This document shows, piece after piece, positions 26,317 through 35,264 of a stretch of DNA of 64,000 nucleotides. Numbering within the stretch: the stretch's first letter is position 1; the number at the start of each line of letters is the position of its first letter. Location of the stretch: contig NZ_CP088014.1 in assembly GCF_021044685.1 (NCBI RefSeq), positions 3,706,001 to 3,770,000 on the forward strand. The letters are read 5' to 3'. The translations under genes and the position numbers were made by a program. The DNA comes from Bradyrhizobium daqingense (lineage in GTDB: Bacteria; Pseudomonadota; Alphaproteobacteria; Rhizobiales; Xanthobacteraceae). The notes below the pieces were generated by a model that was given only the letters and a program-made list of their open reading frames with translations, was not told the origin of the DNA and searched no databases.

Positions 26317-27408
26317 ATGCCCTCATACCGTGCCAGTCCTGGTTTCTTCGAAGTCCCCCATGCCGCCGTCTACGTGCTGATGACGGTCACTGTCCTCGCG
26401 TCGGGTTTCTGCTTCATCCTGGCGGGCGGCGCGTCGGCGCCGGCGGAGTTGCTGTATCGGTTCGGCGGCATGTATGCGACCGCAATCGCGCGGCACGAGT
26501 ACTTGCGCCTCGTCGCGTATGGCTTCCTGCACGTTGATTTCGTCCACCTCACCATGAACATGTTGTGCCTGGTGCTGTGGGGCGCGCATCTCGAGCGGCG
26601 GGTCGGGCCGGCCTATTTCCTTGTCATCTACCTCTGCGCGATGGTGTTAGGTGCCGTCATAGGCAATGGCATCCATTCCACGCCTTATTTGACAGTCGGC
26701 GCGTCCGGCGCCACGTCCGGCATCCTCGGCGCGCTGCTCTGCCTGTGGATACTCGGCAAGCTCGACGTCGGGTTCGACTTCTTCGCTATCAACATTGGAT
26801 TGAACATTGCGTTCGCGTTCGGCAATTCGCGGGTAGACTGGGGCGTCCATCTCGGCGGTTTTGCAGCCGGATTGATCACCTGCGCACTGCTCGACCTTGT
26901 CGAAAAAGCGAATGCCTGGACGCTTCGTTGCAAGTTTCCCGAGGTCGTCAAGGTCAACCTCATCCTGCTAGCCTGCGTCATGGCGCTGTGGGCGTGGAGC
27001 GGTCCGGCTCAGAGCATCGCTACAGGCGCTTCCGCATGGGGGCTGATGGCCGTCATCGTGGTCGCATGCTGTGCCGTCGTGAAGATGGTCGATCTCGCGC
27101 TCTCCATGAAAAAGGGACTCGCGGTCGTCGTGCCGGCCCTGGCCGGAGCGAACGCTGTTGCTGTGCTGTTGTGCGGTTGGGCGCTGACATTTGCTTGCTG
27201 GCCGCACATGCCAATTGGATACATTCCGCTCGATCTGTTTCTTGTCATGTTCTGCCCGAATTCCATTCTCATCTCCGGACTTGCCGCGGTTGGCGTCGCC
27301 GCGCTGACGCTTGGTCTCGGTGCGAAGGAGATTCTGCGAGGGATCGCGGATGTTGGATTTGTCGGCACGTCACTGCAAGCTGAACGCAGTCGTCGCCATG
27401 GTCTTTGA
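26317..27408 (+). CDS. Rhomboid-family intramembrane serine protease
   Basis: 363 residues from the ATG at 26317 (MPSYRASPGFF); an upstream TTG at 26284 is possible. At least seven hydrophobic segments. The catalytic machinery is intact: HLTMN (H77, N81) in the second core helix, GASGATSG with nucleophile S130, and DWGVHLGGFAAG with H178 as the second member of the dyad. It cleaves membrane-spanning substrates, unknown here. After residue about 200 there is an extra membrane region beyond the six-helix rhomboid core, giving a longer protein than E. coli GlpG. No strong ribosome site is seen, so the start is uncertain. Confidence 0.88.
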   Translation: MPSYRASPGFFEVPHAAVYVLMTVTVLASGFCFILAGGASAPAELLYRFGGMYATAIARHEYLRLVAYGFLHVDFVHLTMNMLCLVLWGAHLERRVGPAYFLVIYLCAMVLGAVIGNGIHSTPYLTVGASGATSGILGALLCLWILGKLDVGFDFFAINIGLNIAFAFGNSRVDWGVHLGGFAAGLITCALLDLVEKANAWTLRCKFPEVVKVNLILLACVMALWAWSGPAQSIATGASAWGLMAVIVVACCAVVKMVDLALSMKKGLAVVVPALAGANAVAVLLCGWALTFACWPHMPIGYIPLDLFLVMFCPNSILISGLAAVGVAALTLGLGAKEILRGIADVGFVGTSLQAERSRRHGL

Positions 27409-27474
27409 TTTCCGGAGATCGCACCCTATATGCCTGCTTGTTGAACGCGGATAATCTCGAGGCTCCTGAATCCC

Positions 27475-27879
27475 ATGACCCCCGTATCCATTCTCCTCAA
27501 CATCCTCTGGATCCTCATCGGCGGCGCCTGGATGGCGTTCGGCTGGCTGATCGCCGCAATTGTCATGGCGATCACCATCATCGGCCTGCCCTGGGCGCGG
27601 GCGGCGTTCAACATCGCCGTCTACACGCTGCTGCCTTTCGGCTCGCGCGCGGTCAACCGCTACGACGTCACGGGTGTCGAGGATATCGGCACCGGCCCGC
27701 TCGGGGTGATCGGCAACATCATCTGGTTCGTGCTCGCCGGCTGGTGGCTGGCACTCGGTCACCTCGTGACCGCGGTGCTGCTCGCGGTCACCATCATCGG
27801 CATCCCCTTCGCATGGGCCCACCTCAAGCTCGCGGGCATCGCGCTGTGGCCGATCGGCAAGGTGATCGTGCCGGCTTAG
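27475..27879 (+). CDS. YccF-family inner membrane protein
   Basis: 134 residues. Two copies of the YccF (DUF307) repeat: LWILIGGAWMAFGWLIAAIVMAITIIGLPWARAAF in the N-terminal half and a matching WFVLAGWWLALGHL...TIIGIPFAWAHLKLA in the C-terminal half, giving four membrane segments. Function of the family is not established. ATG at 27475 is 66 bases after the rhomboid stop, so the pair could be co-transcribed. Confidence 0.9.
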   Translation: MTPVSILLNILWILIGGAWMAFGWLIAAIVMAITIIGLPWARAAFNIAVYTLLPFGSRAVNRYDVTGVEDIGTGPLGVIGNIIWFVLAGWWLALGHLVTAVLLAVTIIGIPFAWAHLKLAGIALWPIGKVIVPA

Positions 27880-27952
27880 GACGTTGCCTCAACGTCGGCG
27901 TTCGGCGGCAGGGCGCAGCCATGTGGCGCCGTCGCGGACTCAATCGCGCGGG

Positions 27953-29377
27953 CTACTTCTTTTTTGGTGTCAACCAGTCCTCGTCTTCCAGGGACGGTGC
28001 TTGTTTCTGCTGTTCCAGGATTTTTCTGTACTCCTCCGGGATCACCTGGCTGCGAGATGCTTCATGCAGCGTGTGTGGGAACCAGGTCGCAATTCCGGGG
28101 AAGGCAATCATCAGGCCAACGCAGATCACCTGCAGCACCATGAACTGGAACATGCCAGCGTAGATCGTTCCGAGACTCCAGCCCTTGACCACCTGCTTGA
28201 GATAGTACGCTGACATGGCGACGGGCGGCGACAGGAAGGCGGTCTGCAGCACCACCGCAACCAACGCTCCGAACCATATGAGGTCGATGCCCATGCCTTT
28301 CACGACAGGATAGAAGATCGGCAGAAACACCAGGATGATGGCCGGCCACTCAAACGGCCACCCCAGCAGGAAAATGAGAAGAAGCACGACAATCAGCATG
28401 AGGCTCGGCGGCAACTGCAGGCCGAGCATCGTCTCGGTGATCCAGTTCGCTGAGCCAAGGCGGGCGAACACCGCACCGAAAATGTTCGACGTGACCGCCA
28501 GCAGGAGGACCATGCTCGACGTCGCCATCGTCGAGATCAGCGCCCGTTGCAGTCCGCTGAGCGAGAACCTGCGATATGCGATGGCCAGGATCAGCGCGCC
28601 GACGCTGCCGATGCCGGCGGCCTCCGTCGGCGTCGCAAGCCCCCCGATGATCGAGCCGAGCGTCGCCGTGATGAGCCCGAGCAGCGGCAGCGTGCCGACG
28701 GCCACCTCGCGTGCAATGTATCCAGCGGAGTAGATCCGCTCATCCTTTGGCACTGGCGGCCCGAGCTTGGGATTGATGAAGGAGCGGCCCATCAGATAGA
28801 TGATGTAGATGCCGGCCAGCAGAAAGCCCGGTCCGAAGGCTGCAGCATAGAGATCGGCGACCGAAACTCCGAGCACCGGCCCCATCACGATCAGCATGAC
28901 CGACGGGGGAATGAGAATGCCGAGCGTGCCGCCCGCCGTGATGGTGCCCGCTGAAAGCTTGGCATCATAGCCCGCCTTCGTCATGATCGGCGATGCCATG
29001 ATGCCAAGAACGGTGACGGCTGCGCCGACGATGCCTGTCGCCATCGCGAACACGGTCGAGGTCAGGATGACAACGAGGAAGAGTGCGCCGCGCACCGGCG
29101 CAAGCAGCATGCGGAACGCCGTAAAAAGGCGCTCCATGAGTCCCGCCTGCTCGGTGATGAAGCCCATGAAGATGAACAGCGGTACGGCGGCGAGAAGTTC
29201 TTCCTTCATCATGCCGATGGTCTGGAAGTAACCAAGCTCGAAGACCGTCCCGCCCATGCCCCAGTAACCGAAGGAGAAGGCGAGAAACAGCAACGTGAAC
29301 GAGATCGGCACACCGATGAAGATCGCGCCCAGCAGCACCAGCAGCATGATGAGGCCGATGAGCGCTTCTGCGGTCAT
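27953..29377 (-). CDS. TRAP transporter large permease (DctM subunit)
   Basis: 474 residues, an integral membrane protein with about 12-13 hydrophobic segments, the sodium-coupled channel of a tripartite ATP-independent periplasmic transporter. Typical features are GVPISFTLLFLAFSFGYWG near the start, GTLGILIPPSVMLIVMGPVLGVSV in the middle and FLLGWPFEWPAIILVFLPIFYPVVKGMGIDLIWFG late. The last two stretches are typical of the mannitol/chloroaromatic (FcbT3) branch. Its ATG overlaps the stop of the DctQ gene upstream. Confidence 0.93.
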   Translation of the reverse strand: MTAEALIGLIMLLVLLGAIFIGVPISFTLLFLAFSFGYWGMGGTVFELGYFQTIGMMKEELLAAVPLFIFMGFITEQAGLMERLFTAFRMLLAPVRGALFLVVILTSTVFAMATGIVGAAVTVLGIMASPIMTKAGYDAKLSAGTITAGGTLGILIPPSVMLIVMGPVLGVSVADLYAAAFGPGFLLAGIYIIYLMGRSFINPKLGPPVPKDERIYSAGYIAREVAVGTLPLLGLITATLGSIIGGLATPTEAAGIGSVGALILAIAYRRFSLSGLQRALISTMATSSMVLLLAVTSNIFGAVFARLGSANWITETMLGLQLPPSLMLIVVLLLIFLLGWPFEWPAIILVFLPIFYPVVKGMGIDLIWFGALVAVVLQTAFLSPPVAMSAYYLKQVVKGWSLGTIYAGMFQFMVLQVICVGLMIAFPGIATWFPHTLHEASRSQVIPEEYRKILEQQKQAPSLEDEDWLTPKKK

Positions 29378-29937
29378 ATCTCGACTTTCTCCTTATGCTC
29401 CAGCTCGACGCCGGTGCGCGCCATGTAGATGCTCTTGATCAACTCGGACACGCCCTGGACCAGCAGCAGGAGGCAGGCGAGCGGCACGACGAATTTGAAC
29501 GGCCACAGCACGGGCCGCCAGGGAGTCTGGTCCGAAGTCTCGTTGATCAGCCAGGCGTAGTGAAATTCGTTCCAGCTGATCAGGAACAGCATGATCAGGC
29601 TCGGGAAGAAGAAGACGACATAGGAGATCGTATCGATCCAGCCCTTCCTACGGATCGAGAACTTCTCCCAGAAGAAGTCGGTACGGATATGAGCACCCTT
29701 GTGCAGCGCGTAAGCGGCGCCAAGCATGAAGAGCGAGCCGTACAGCATGTAGGTTGCGTCGTAGGCCCATATGGTCGGCGCGTTGAACAGGTAACGCGCC
29801 CCAACCTCATAGGCGACGGCGAGAACCAGCGGCACCGAGAGCCACGAGATGATCGTGCCGGTCCGGTCGGTGAAGCCGTCGATCATCCTGACGATAGCCA
29901 GAAGCGCCGGTGGCTGCCCGCCTGTTATCTCAGCCAT
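29374..29937 (-). CDS. TRAP transporter small permease (DctQ subunit)
   Basis: 187 residues from the ATG at 29937 (MAEITGGQPP). Four hydrophobic segments, with the family motif region YEVGARYLFNAPTIWAYDATYMLYG and the HIRTDFFWEKF loop. It forms the membrane complex with DctM, which it overlaps by four bases (ATGA). Longer upstream reading is rejected because it runs through a region without membrane character. Confidence 0.9.
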   Translation of the reverse strand: MAEITGGQPPALLAIVRMIDGFTDRTGTIISWLSVPLVLAVAYEVGARYLFNAPTIWAYDATYMLYGSLFMLGAAYALHKGAHIRTDFFWEKFSIRRKGWIDTISYVVFFFPSLIMLFLISWNEFHYAWLINETSDQTPWRPVLWPFKFVVPLACLLLLVQGVSELIKSIYMARTGVELEHKEKVEI

Positions 29938-30031
29938 GCCTCGCCCCTTTCGCCGATCATTCGTGCGGCGCAAAACAGGCCGCCTGCGTGCGAATTGAGG
30001 GCGGTCAAATCGGCCGCCCTCGGAGGAAGTC

Positions 30032-31138
30032 CTATTTCTCGGTTGGGAAGTAGTAATTCGCCATGAAGGAGTATGGCGGGAAGTAAGACCTCTTGTACGG
30101 CACCACAGCGCTGGCATACGCCTTCTGCGAGTCGTGCACCTTCTTGAAGAACGGGTTCCTGGCGCCCTCAGCGGCCGCGATCTCGTCCCACTTCTTGATG
30201 AAGGCCAGCAGGATCTCCGTCGGCGTGCGCAGGATCTGTACGCCGTGCTTCTGCTGCATCTCAATCAGCGCATCGGCGTTCTGGCGCTGCCACTTGGTCC
30301 ACCAGACGAGGAATGTCTCGTTGGCCGCCGACTTGATGATCTCCTGATGTTGCGGGCTGAGCTCCTTCCACACATCGCCGTTGATCACGAGCTCGCCGAC
30401 CGTCACGTTCTCATGCAAGCCGGGTGAATAGTGATACTTCCAGACGTTGTGGAAGCCGAGCTGCATGTCCTCGATGCCGCCGACCCATTCGGCGCAATCG
30501 ATCACGCCGCGTTGCGCGGAGGGAATGATTTCTCCGCCCGGCATGTTGACCACCGTGAAGCCGAGCGCCTGCCACACTTCGCCGGCCATGCCGGTCTGGC
30601 GGCATTTCATGCCCTTCATGTCCTCGACCGTCTGGATCGGCTTCTTGAACCAGCCGAACGCCTGCGGCCCTGCAGGCAGGATTGGAAACACGACGAGGTT
30701 GAGCTTGAGCTCCTTCTGATAAAACTCGTTGTAAAGCTCGAGGCCGCCGCCGTGATAGAGCCAACCCATCACGTCCACGAAGTCCATGCCGAAGGTGCCG
30801 CCGGGACCGCCGGTGAACAGGATCGCGGTCTTGTTCTTGCCGGTCCAGTAGCCGGCCCACGCATGCGCTCCGTCGAGCACCTTCTTGTTGGTTGCGTCCA
30901 GCACCTCGAACGCCGGCACGACCTGGCCGGCGGGCATCGCCTCGATCTTCAGCGCGCCGGCTGACAGCTTGTTCACTCGATCGACGAAATAGGTGAAGTT
31001 GTCATAGAGCGTGAGCGACGCCGGCCATGTGGCCTGCATCTTCAACACCTTCGTCTGCGCCATGACTGTTGTGGTGGATACGACAAACGCCGAAGCGATC
31101 AGGGCAACGGCGACCAGTCCCAGAAACATGCGTTTCAT
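30032..31138 (-). CDS. TRAP transporter substrate-binding protein (DctP, FcbT1-like)
   Basis: Periplasmic solute receptor of the TRAP system, 368 residues from the ATG at 31138, with GGGAGGAG upstream. A Sec signal peptide (MKRMFLGLVAVALIASAF, cleavage near residue 27) is clear. The mature part contains the substrate-clamp arginine region MKCRQTGMAGEVWQALGFTVVNMPGGEIIPSAQRGVIDCAEWVGG and the helical tail. The sequence type matches the mannitol/chloroaromatic subgroup; carboxylates such as keto acids or aromatic acids are likely substrates. First gene of the dctP-dctQ-dctM operon, ahead of DctQ by about 95 bases. Confidence 0.93.
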   Translation of the reverse strand: MKRMFLGLVAVALIASAFVVSTTTVMAQTKVLKMQATWPASLTLYDNFTYFVDRVNKLSAGALKIEAMPAGQVVPAFEVLDATNKKVLDGAHAWAGYWTGKNKTAILFTGGPGGTFGMDFVDVMGWLYHGGGLELYNEFYQKELKLNLVVFPILPAGPQAFGWFKKPIQTVEDMKGMKCRQTGMAGEVWQALGFTVVNMPGGEIIPSAQRGVIDCAEWVGGIEDMQLGFHNVWKYHYSPGLHENVTVGELVINGDVWKELSPQHQEIIKSAANETFLVWWTKWQRQNADALIEMQQKHGVQILRTPTEILLAFIKKWDEIAAAEGARNPFFKKVHDSQKAYASAVVPYKRSYFPPYSFMANYYFPTEK

Positions 31139-31539
31139 GAGCCATCTCCTCCCTTGGACAACGTGACCGCGGCGAACTATTCTCTTCGTTGTTCTTGGTC
31201 GCCAAGTCTTCAAACCACGTCTGTCATCATTCTGCCACCATCGCCGCAAGTTGTCATCTTGCTTTCTGGCCGTAGCAAGCGCTGGAAGTGGACATGGTCG
31301 AGACGTCAGCTCTTTGCCCTTCGGCGACGAACCTCCATTCGTTTGTTGCGCTGTCTGTCGGTGGCAAACCAGACGCCGGGGGGCGCCCTTCGCTGCTGCG
31401 GGACGCGGCCAGGCGATGCGGCGCACACCATGCCTCGCGTTGCCCGACGGGCAAAACACGCCAATGCAGGTCAAGTGGCGGGAGTGCAAATATTCTGATT
31501 GACCGAATTCGCAATTTCGGCTAAACCGCATTCCATCCC
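31139..31539. other. Upstream region of the TRAP operon, no gene seen
   Basis: About 400 bases without a credible gene on either strand. It should hold the promoter of the TRAP operon, but no convincing -35/-10 pair was identified. A 15-base palindrome, TTGCCCGACGGGCAA, is at 31440-31454; a close relative (TTGCCC-AGCC-GGGCAA) occurs at about 11260, suggesting a small dispersed palindrome. The open frames across it have no family resemblance. Confidence 0.6.
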
Positions 31540-32095
31540 GGCCGGTCAAAGGGGCGTTTCGCGAGCGTCACGAACCGTAGGCCGGGATGCGATGGACACG
31601 GCAGCGCCGACGCGTGACGGGATGGCAGGGCGGGCGAACCCCGTGAGCCGTCTCGATCCGCGGCACGACACGGCGCGGTCACAGCGTTTCTTTTCGGCGC
31701 CGGGGGTGAGCACGCGCGAGCTTCCGGCCGCCCGGGGAGGAACGTCCGCGTACGGCAAAAGCGTGTGGTCCTGACGCCCGGGGTCTGTGCGTCAAGGCTT
31801 GCGGTGATGAAGCGGCCCGACCGGGAGCGCGCATCAGCGATCCGCAAGGCGACGGGGGCAATAGTGCATCGCTCCCCGGGGAGAGCGCGCCATAAGCCGT
31901 AACACCATTGCGCAGGGAAGGCCGGGCGTCCGGCATCACCTGTGGTCAACCCCGCGTGCGTCTTGTCGCGTGCGGACTTCGGGTGCCAGCCGGCGCCCGG
32001 CCTTTCCTGCGCCCTTTCTTCTCGATGAGGGCGGAACGGACAGCAAAGCTCGGGCGAAATGTGCCGCGAGATCGCGGAAGTGTGTTTACGGAGAT
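31540..32095. repeat. Structured noncoding element with a long imperfect inverted repeat
   Basis: No plausible gene. The strongest element is an inverted repeat with left arm 31910-31940 (begins GCGCAGGGAAGGCCGGGCG) and right arm 31981-32011 (ends GGCGCCCGGCCTTTCCTGCGC), about 30 bases each with a few mismatches and a 40-base loop. Upstream is a perfect 12-base palindrome CTCCCCGGGGAG at 31872-31883. From memory, very similar hairpin sequence is scattered through Bradyrhizobium and related genomes, often mis-annotated as small proteins; I could not verify this. It may be a mobile palindromic unit or a noncoding RNA. Confidence 0.55.
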
Positions 32096-32109
32096 AGACC
32101 AGGCAGCTC

Positions 32110-32247
32110 TCGTGCCCCGGACGCAGCGCTCCTTCAGCAGTGCGCTGTAGAGCCGGGGCCCATGTTGCCGCGTGTACGCGGTGGCTGCGTGGGTCCCGGC
32201 TCTGCGCAGCAACGCTTAGGGGGCGTTGCTGCTTGTCCGGGACACGA
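32110..32247. repeat. Palindromic intergenic repeat, family A copy 3
   Basis: Starts TCGTGCCCCGGACGCAGCGC, ends CTTGTCCGGGACACGA, with TGCGCTGTAGAGCCGGGGCC and GTCCCGGCTCTGCGCAGCAA inside. It lies about 110 bases upstream of the PEP carboxylase start; the promoter of that gene must lie within or downstream of it. Confidence 0.8.
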
Positions 32248-32354
32248 ATGCGGCAGTGTGCGCCGCTCCCAAGTTCATCTTGCGCTGCGGCAGAAAAATA
32301 TCGCACACTCGACAGGCCGGGGAGCCACAGGGAGCTCTGCAAGAGGAGCGAGCC

Positions 32355-35147
32355 ATGTCCCTCCAGACCATATCATCCGACAGCACCGACACTCGCCCAA
32401 ACCGCCCCGAGGACGCTCAGGCTCTAGAGGCCGAGGCGCGGCTGCGGGACGACATCCGGCTGCTCGGGCGCATCCTCGGCGACACCGTGCGCGACCAGGA
32501 GGGTGCCGATGTCTTCGATCTGGTCGAGCGCATCCGCCAGACCTCGATCCGGTTCCACCGCGACGAGGACCGGCTTGCCCGACGCGAGCTCGAGCAGATC
32601 CTCGACGGCATGTCGATCTCCGAGACGGTGCGCATCGTCCGCGCCTTCAGCTATTTTTCCCACCTCGCCAACATCGCCGAGGACCAGAACAACATCCGCC
32701 AGATGCGGGCCCGCGGCACGGGCAAGAACGCCGGCGTGCTGGCGGAGACGCTCGCCCATGCCAAGGCAGCGGGCATCGGCCCCGATGCGCTGCGTAGCTT
32801 CTTCAAAACGGCGCTGGTCAGCCCGGTGCTGACCGCGCACCCGACCGAGGTGCGCCGCAAGAGCACCATGGACCGCGAGATGGAGGTCGCCGGCCTGCTC
32901 GACCGCCGCGAGCGTGTGGCGCTGACCGCGGAAGAGGCAGAGGCCAGCGACGAGCAGCTTCGCCGTGAGGTGCTGACGCTGTGGCAGACAAACCTTTTGC
33001 GCCGAACCAAGCTCACGGTGCTCGACGAGGTCTCCAACGGCCTGTCGTTCTACGATTACACCTTCCTGCGCGAGGTGCCGCGCCTCGTCAACGCGCTGGA
33101 GGACCGGCTGGAGGAGGGCGGCGAGGCTGCCGCCAGCGAGCTCGCCTCGTTCCTGCGCATGGGCAGCTGGATCGGCGGCGACCGCGACGGCAATCCCTTC
33201 GTCACCGCCGACGTCATGCGCGGCACGCTGCGGCTGCAGTCGAGCCGCGTCATGCAGTTCTATCTGAACGAACTCCATGTTCTCGGCGCCGAGCTGTCGA
33301 TCGCGGCCCATCTCGCCGACGTCTCCGAAGAGCTGCGGACACTTGCGGAGCGCTCGCCGGACACCTCGCCGCACCGGAGCGGCGAGCCCTATCGCCTCGC
33401 GGTGTCGGGCATCTATGCGCGCCTCACCGCGACGGCCGAAAAGCTCGAGGTCGAGATCACGCGGCGGCCGGTTGGCAAGGGCAAGCCGTACGAGAGCGTC
33501 AAGGAGCTGCAGGCCGATCTGGACGTACTGCATCGCTCGCTGATCTCCAACAACGCCCGCGTCATCGCGCGCGGCCGGCTGCGGCTCCTGCGGCGCGCCG
33601 TGGACTGCTTCGGCTTCCATCTGGCGCGGCTCGACATCCGCCAGAACTCCGCGGTGCACGAGCGCACCATCGCGGAGCTGATGGACGCTGCCAATCCCGG
33701 CATGTCCTATCTCGCGCTCGGAGAAGAAGCCCGCATCTCGCTGCTCACCAACGAGCTGCGCTCGACGCGCGCGCTGGTCTCGCCCTTCGTCAAATACAGC
33801 GACGAGACCATGGGCGAGCTCAACGTCTTCCATGCCGCCGCGGAAGCGCATGCCAAGTTCGGCTCGGACGCGATTCCTCAATGCATCATCTCGATGTGCA
33901 AGGGCATGTCCGACATGCTCGAGGTCGCGGTGCTCTTGAAGGAAGTGGGCCTCGTCCATCCCTCCGGACGCAGCGCCATCAACATCGTGCCGCTGTTCGA
34001 GACCATCGAGGACTTGCAGGCCTCCTCCGGCATCATGGACCGCATGCTCTCGCTGCACGATTACCGCCGCCTCGTCGACAGCCGCGGCAGCGTGCAGGAG
34101 GTCATGCTCGGCTATTCCGATTCGAACAAGGATGGTGGCTTCGTCACCTCGGGCTGGGAGCTCTACAAGGCCGAGATCGGCCTCGTCGACGTGTTCGAAC
34201 GCCACGGCGTTCGCCTGCGCCTGTTCCACGGCCGAGGCGGCTCGGTCGGCCGCGGCGGCGGCCCGAGCTATGACGCGATCATCGCCCAGCCCGGCGGCGC
34301 CGTGAACGGCCAGATCCGCATCACCGAGCAGGGCGAGATCATCTCATCGAAATATTCCAACGCGGAAGTCGGCCGCAACAATCTGGAGATCCTTGCCGCC
34401 GCGACGCTGGAGGCGAGCCTCTTGCATCCGCGCCAAAGCGCGCCGCGCCGCGAATACCTCACCGCGATGGACGAGCTCTCGAACCTTGCCTTCAAGGCTT
34501 ATCGCGGCCTCGTCTACGAGACCGACGGCTTCGTCGATTATTTCTGGTCATCGACCGTCATCAACGAGATCGCGACGCTCAACATCGGTAGCCGTCCGGC
34601 CTCACGCAAGAAGACCCGCGCGATCGAGGATCTGCGTGCGATTCCCTGGGTGTTCTCCTGGGCGCAGTGTCGATTGATGTTGCCAGGCTGGTACGGCTTC
34701 GGCAGCGCGGTCGAGCAGTGGATCGCAGAACATCCCGACAAGGGCATGCCATTCCTCAAGGAGCTCTACAGGGAATGGCCGTTCTTCCGCATGCTGCTGT
34801 CGAATATGGACATGGTGCTGGCGAAAAGCTCGATCGCGATCGCTTCGCGCTATGCCGAGCTCGTGCCGGACGAAGCCCTGCGCGAAAAGATTTTTGGCCG
34901 CATCCGCCGCGAATGGCATTCCTGTATCGAGACATTGCTCGACATCATGGGCCAGGACCGGCTGCTTCAGAGCAACCCGCTGCTGGAACGCTCGGTGCGC
35001 CACCGCTTCCCCTATCTCGACCCGCTCAACCACGTGCAGGTCGAGCTACTCAAGGAGCACCGCGCGCAGAACCCGGACGAGCAGGTGCTGCGCGGGATCC
35101 AGCTGACGATCAACGGCATCTCGGCGGGGTTAAGGAATACGGGGTAG
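32355..35147 (+). CDS. ppc: Phosphoenolpyruvate carboxylase
   Basis: Converts PEP and bicarbonate to oxaloacetate, replenishing the TCA cycle. 930 residues from the ATG at 32355, preceded by AAGAGGAGCGAGCC; an upstream in-frame start would run back into a palindromic repeat. Both catalytic signatures are present: VLTAHPTEVRRKS with H162 and FHGRGGSVGRGGGPSYDAI with H625. Also seen are ITEQGEIISSKY, IPWVFSWAQCRLMLPGWYG and the C-terminal TINGISAGLRNTG, which closes the active site. Single gene; cytoplasmic homotetramer in characterised members. Confidence 0.97.
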   Translation: MSLQTISSDSTDTRPNRPEDAQALEAEARLRDDIRLLGRILGDTVRDQEGADVFDLVERIRQTSIRFHRDEDRLARRELEQILDGMSISETVRIVRAFSYFSHLANIAEDQNNIRQMRARGTGKNAGVLAETLAHAKAAGIGPDALRSFFKTALVSPVLTAHPTEVRRKSTMDREMEVAGLLDRRERVALTAEEAEASDEQLRREVLTLWQTNLLRRTKLTVLDEVSNGLSFYDYTFLREVPRLVNALEDRLEEGGEAAASELASFLRMGSWIGGDRDGNPFVTADVMRGTLRLQSSRVMQFYLNELHVLGAELSIAAHLADVSEELRTLAERSPDTSPHRSGEPYRLAVSGIYARLTATAEKLEVEITRRPVGKGKPYESVKELQADLDVLHRSLISNNARVIARGRLRLLRRAVDCFGFHLARLDIRQNSAVHERTIAELMDAANPGMSYLALGEEARISLLTNELRSTRALVSPFVKYSDETMGELNVFHAAAEAHAKFGSDAIPQCIISMCKGMSDMLEVAVLLKEVGLVHPSGRSAINIVPLFETIEDLQASSGIMDRMLSLHDYRRLVDSRGSVQEVMLGYSDSNKDGGFVTSGWELYKAEIGLVDVFERHGVRLRLFHGRGGSVGRGGGPSYDAIIAQPGGAVNGQIRITEQGEIISSKYSNAEVGRNNLEILAAATLEASLLHPRQSAPRREYLTAMDELSNLAFKAYRGLVYETDGFVDYFWSSTVINEIATLNIGSRPASRKKTRAIEDLRAIPWVFSWAQCRLMLPGWYGFGSAVEQWIAEHPDKGMPFLKELYREWPFFRMLLSNMDMVLAKSSIAIASRYAELVPDEALREKIFGRIRREWHSCIETLLDIMGQDRLLQSNPLLERSVRHRFPYLDPLNHVQVELLKEHRAQNPDEQVLRGIQLTINGISAGLRNTG

Positions 35148-35163
35148 GAGCTACTCCCTCGGT

Positions 35164-35247
35164 CGTCATGGCCGGGCTTGAACCGGCCATCCACGTGTTT
35201 CAGCAAGCGCAGACGCGTGGATGCCCGGGTCAAGCCCGGGCATGACG
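35164..35247. repeat. Palindromic intergenic repeat, family D copy 6
   Basis: GTCATGGCCGGGCTTGAACC and GTCAAGCCCGGGCATGAC at the ends, ATCCACGTGTTTC and GACGCGTGGAT inside. It fills the space between the convergent ppc and SMP-30 genes, consistent with a shared terminator. Confidence 0.8.
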
Positions 35248-35264
35248 AGGAGAGAGCGTACGCC

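Noticed and set aside
31521..32342. A 273-codon open frame on the minus strand in the noncoding gap before ppc
   Set aside because: Low-complexity, arginine/proline-rich product without family resemblance, running through hairpins and a palindromic repeat; frames like this are common in GC-rich DNA.
32424..34229. A 601-codon open frame antisense to ppc
   Set aside because: It is the complement of a strongly conserved carboxylase frame; the product is charged and repetitive with no recognisable domain.
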